Shown here: positions 5,943-6,921 of the stretch, in pieces
Layout of the letters: each line of letters begins with the position of its first letter
How positions within the stretch are numbered: the first letter of the stretch is position 1
Assembly: GCA_902495325.1 (NCBI GenBank)
Contig: CABUWK010000061.1
Location: 1-6,921, forward strand
DNA from: an uncultured Acidiphilium sp.
Lineage (GTDB): Bacteria; Bacillota; Clostridia; Christensenellales; Borkfalkiaceae
DNA: 6,921 nt
Direction of reading: 5' to 3'
Translations under genes and position numbers: made by a program
Notes under the pieces: model-generated
Databases searched by the model: none
The model's input: the letters and a program-made list of their open reading frames with translations, nothing else
Told to the model about the DNA's origin: nothing

Positions 5943-5960
5943 TTGCGTTTTTTTTCGCAA
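5943..5960 (+). other. Small hairpin with an all-T loop between lonA and ysxC
   Basis: TTGCG (5943-5947) pairs with CGCAA (5956-5960) around a loop of eight Ts, directly after the lonA stop. The stem is too short and the T run is in the loop, not after it, so it does not look like an efficient terminator. It may modestly stabilise or process the transcript. The remaining 45 bases to ysxC hold no good promoter. Confidence 0.35.
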
Positions 5961-6005
5961 CGTGCAAACGAGAGACGTAAAAACAAGTTATAACCAGAGA
6001 AAAAT

Positions 6006-6632
6006 ATGATCATTAAAAACGCAACGTTTATCACCTCGGCGGCAAGCCCGTCGCAGTTTCTGCGGTTCGAAAAACCGACGATCGCCGTCGTGGGAAAGTC
6101 GAACGTGGGAAAAAGTTCCTTTATCAACATGCTTGCGGGGCAGAAAAAGCTTGCGAGAACTTCGGATACGCCCGGCAGAACGCGGCTCGTGAATTATTTC
6201 GATTTCGGCGAGTTTGTGCTTGCCGACCTTCCCGGATACGGCTATGCGAAAGTTTCCAAAGAGGAAAAAGAGCGGTGGGGCAAGGTGATGGAGCAATTCT
6301 TTGCCGACAGAAGCAACGCCGATTATGTGTTTTCTCTCGTGGATATCCGCCACGACCCGACCGCAGACGACGTTACCATGGTAAATTATCTGCACCGGAC
6401 GGCTTATCCTTTCACGTTTATCGCCACCAAAGCGGACAAGGTTTCCCGCATGGCGGTAAAGGAAAACGCAAAGGCGATCGCGCGGTTTTTCCGCGTGACG
6501 GACGATAAGGTGATCGCCGTTTCCTCGGAAACGCGGCTCGGAAAAGAGAAAGTGCTTTCTCTTCTGGATGACGTTGTGGCAAAAGCCGCGATGTTCCGCG
6601 CTTCCCGCAAGGCGGAAGAGGAAGAAGAATAG
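6006..6632 (+). CDS. ysxC: Ribosome biogenesis GTP-binding protein YsxC/EngB
   Basis: A 208-residue TrmE-Era-EngA-EngB type GTPase needed for assembly of the large ribosomal subunit. The G motifs are clear: G1 G-K-S-N-V-G-K-S (30-37), a G2 threonine within the T-S-D-T-P-G-R-T segment (52-59), G3 D-L-P-G-Y-G (74-79), G4 T-K-A-D (141-144, where T replaces the more usual N) and G5 S-S-E-T (173-176). The length is normal for the family (about 195-210), with an extra acidic tail of repeated glutamates. The ATG at 6006 has only a weak AGAGA-type ribosome binding site, but an N-terminus about 24 residues before the first beta strand is typical of the family. It lies 64 bases after lonA without a convincing promoter or terminator between them, so it is probably cotranscribed, as in the lonA-ysxC operon of B. 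subtilis. Confidence 0.96.
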   Translation: MIIKNATFITSAASPSQFLRFEKPTIAVVGKSNVGKSSFINMLAGQKKLARTSDTPGRTRLVNYFDFGEFVLADLPGYGYAKVSKEEKERWGKVMEQFFADRSNADYVFSLVDIRHDPTADDVTMVNYLHRTAYPFTFIATKADKVSRMAVKENAKAIARFFRVTDDKVIAVSSETRLGKEKVLSLLDDVVAKAAMFRASRKAEEEEE

Positions 6633-6642
6633 GGGCGGCAGC

Positions 6643-6710
6643 CACAGGCAGATTGCTTCGCGACAAATAAGCGCGCCTGTCACAGGCAGGTTGTCTCGCA
6701 ACAAATAAGC
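6643..6710. repeat. Imperfect direct repeat with hairpin potential after ysxC
   Basis: Bases 6643-6672 and 6681-6710 match at 26 of 30 positions with a period of 38. Each starts CACAGGCAG and ends ACAAATAAGC. The first unit plus its spacer can fold: ACAGGC (6644-6649) with GCCTGT (6675-6680), and GCTT (6655-6658) with AAGC (6669-6672). The same GCCTGT can also pair with ACAGGC of the second unit (6682-6687). It resembles an extragenic palindromic repeat. The following 6711-6809 is AT-rich, with a hairpin CGGCG/CGCCG (6753-6774) but no gene. Confidence 0.65.
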
Positions 6711-6809
6711 ACGGCAAATAAATAATATATGACATAAGTATGAAGAATACAGCGGCGATTTTTATGTTCCGCCGTAACCGAAAAAGCTGTTTCCGGACCG
6801 GATCTGATA

Positions 6810-6844
6810 TGCACCCCAAAAGTTAGACAAACTGAAGGGGTGTA
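6810..6844 (+). promoter_or_regulatory. Terminal hairpin of the insertion sequence covering the orfA ribosome binding site
   Basis: TGCACCCC (6810-6817) pairs with GGGGTGTA (6837-6844, one G-U). Inside, AGTT (6821-6824) pairs with AACT (6830-6833) across a symmetric three-by-three internal loop. The distal arm contains AAGGGG (6835-6840), the only plausible ribosome binding site for orfA (11 bases before the ATG). A transcript entering from the ysxC side would carry the whole hairpin and hide that site. Confidence 0.55.
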
Positions 6845-6851
6845 TATTTTT

Positions 6852-6921
6852 ATGGGAAGGAAGAAAAAAATCAATGCAAAGTACTCGCCCGAATTCAAAA
6901 TATCTGTTATAATGGATATGC
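6852..6921 (+). CDS. IS3-family transposase OrfA, N-terminal fragment cut by the window end
   Basis: Only the first 23 codons are present, beginning M-G-R-K-K-K-I and continuing Y-S-P-E-F-K-I-S-V-I-M-D-M. This is the start of the helix-turn-helix DNA-binding region of IS3-group OrfA (the K-Y-S/T-P-E-F/Y-K pattern). In intact elements OrfA and OrfB are joined by programmed -1 frameshifting to make the DDE transposase; that region is not in the window. The coding DNA is more A-rich than the host genes, in keeping with a mobile origin. Confidence 0.8.
   Translation, partial: MGRKKKINAKYSPEFKISVIMDM

Larger units (their letters stand above)
6810..6921 (+). mobile_element. IS3-family insertion sequence, left end only
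   Basis: The terminus starts TGCACCCCAAAAGTTAGACA, with the 5'-TG and AAAAGTTAGAC motif common at ends of IS3-family elements, and orfA starts 42 bases inside. The right end, the transposase orfB and any target duplication lie outside the window. The element is inserted downstream of ysxC and does not visibly disrupt a gene. The IS family call rests on the end sequence plus the orfA N-terminus. Confidence 0.8.

Noticed and set aside
5985..5994. TATAAC at 5989-5994 as a private ysxC promoter.
   Set aside because: No -35-like sequence lies 16-18 bases upstream, so cotranscription with lonA is more likely.
6643..6710. Start of a CRISPR array.
   Set aside because: There are only two imperfect units, an eight-base spacer and no cas genes.
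6753..6774. CGGCG/CGCCG hairpin as the terminator of the lonA-ysxC operon.
   Set aside because: No T run follows the stem on either strand; the Ts are in the loop.

Overview
The window reads as a chromosomal segment of a Gram-positive Bacillota, most likely an uncultured clostridial lineage. The main support is the adjacent lonA-ysxC (engB) pair, the two near-consensus sigma-A promoters with 17-bp spacers, the strong GGAGG ribosome binding sites in the first operon, the AT-rich intergenic DNA next to moderately GC-rich genes, and an IS3-family end at the right edge. The assignment is inferred from content and was not checked against any database.

Layout from left to right. Bases 1-410 contain no convincing protein gene. 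They hold an AT-rich inverted repeat (3-88), then a stretch at about 175-372 that can fold into a closed, pseudoknotted structure and is the best candidate here for an uncharacterised or unrecognised structured RNA, then a strong promoter (376-404). A tight three-gene operon follows: a zinc-ribbon, two-transmembrane protein of unknown function (485-1480), an aldose-1-epimerase (mutarotase) family protein (1483-2367) and an Lgt-family membrane protein (2371-3180). The genes are 2-3 bases apart, and both junctions carry the same 12-base stop-plus-ribosome-binding-site module. The operon ends in a textbook terminator (about 3181-3221) that also looks functional on the other strand.

The next intergenic stretch (3222-3574) holds a short minus-strand reading frame of doubtful status, a near-consensus promoter (3372-3400), and a roughly 165-base leader with two GC-rich hairpins. 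The second hairpin is followed by five Ts and looks like an attenuator. A perfect 23-base tandem duplication lies just before lonA (3575-5941). ysxC/engB (6006-6632) follows after 64 bases and is probably cotranscribed. These two genes are housekeeping functions: an ATP-dependent protease for protein quality control and a GTPase for large ribosomal subunit assembly.

After ysxC there is an imperfect direct repeat (6643-6710) with hairpin potential and then the left end of an IS3-family insertion sequence (from 6810). The first 23 codons of its orfA are present before the window ends. No complete new multi-gene system is visible. The most interesting items are the candidate structured RNA at 175-372, the attenuator-like lon leader, and the cysteine-rich replacement of the usual Lgt active-site motif.
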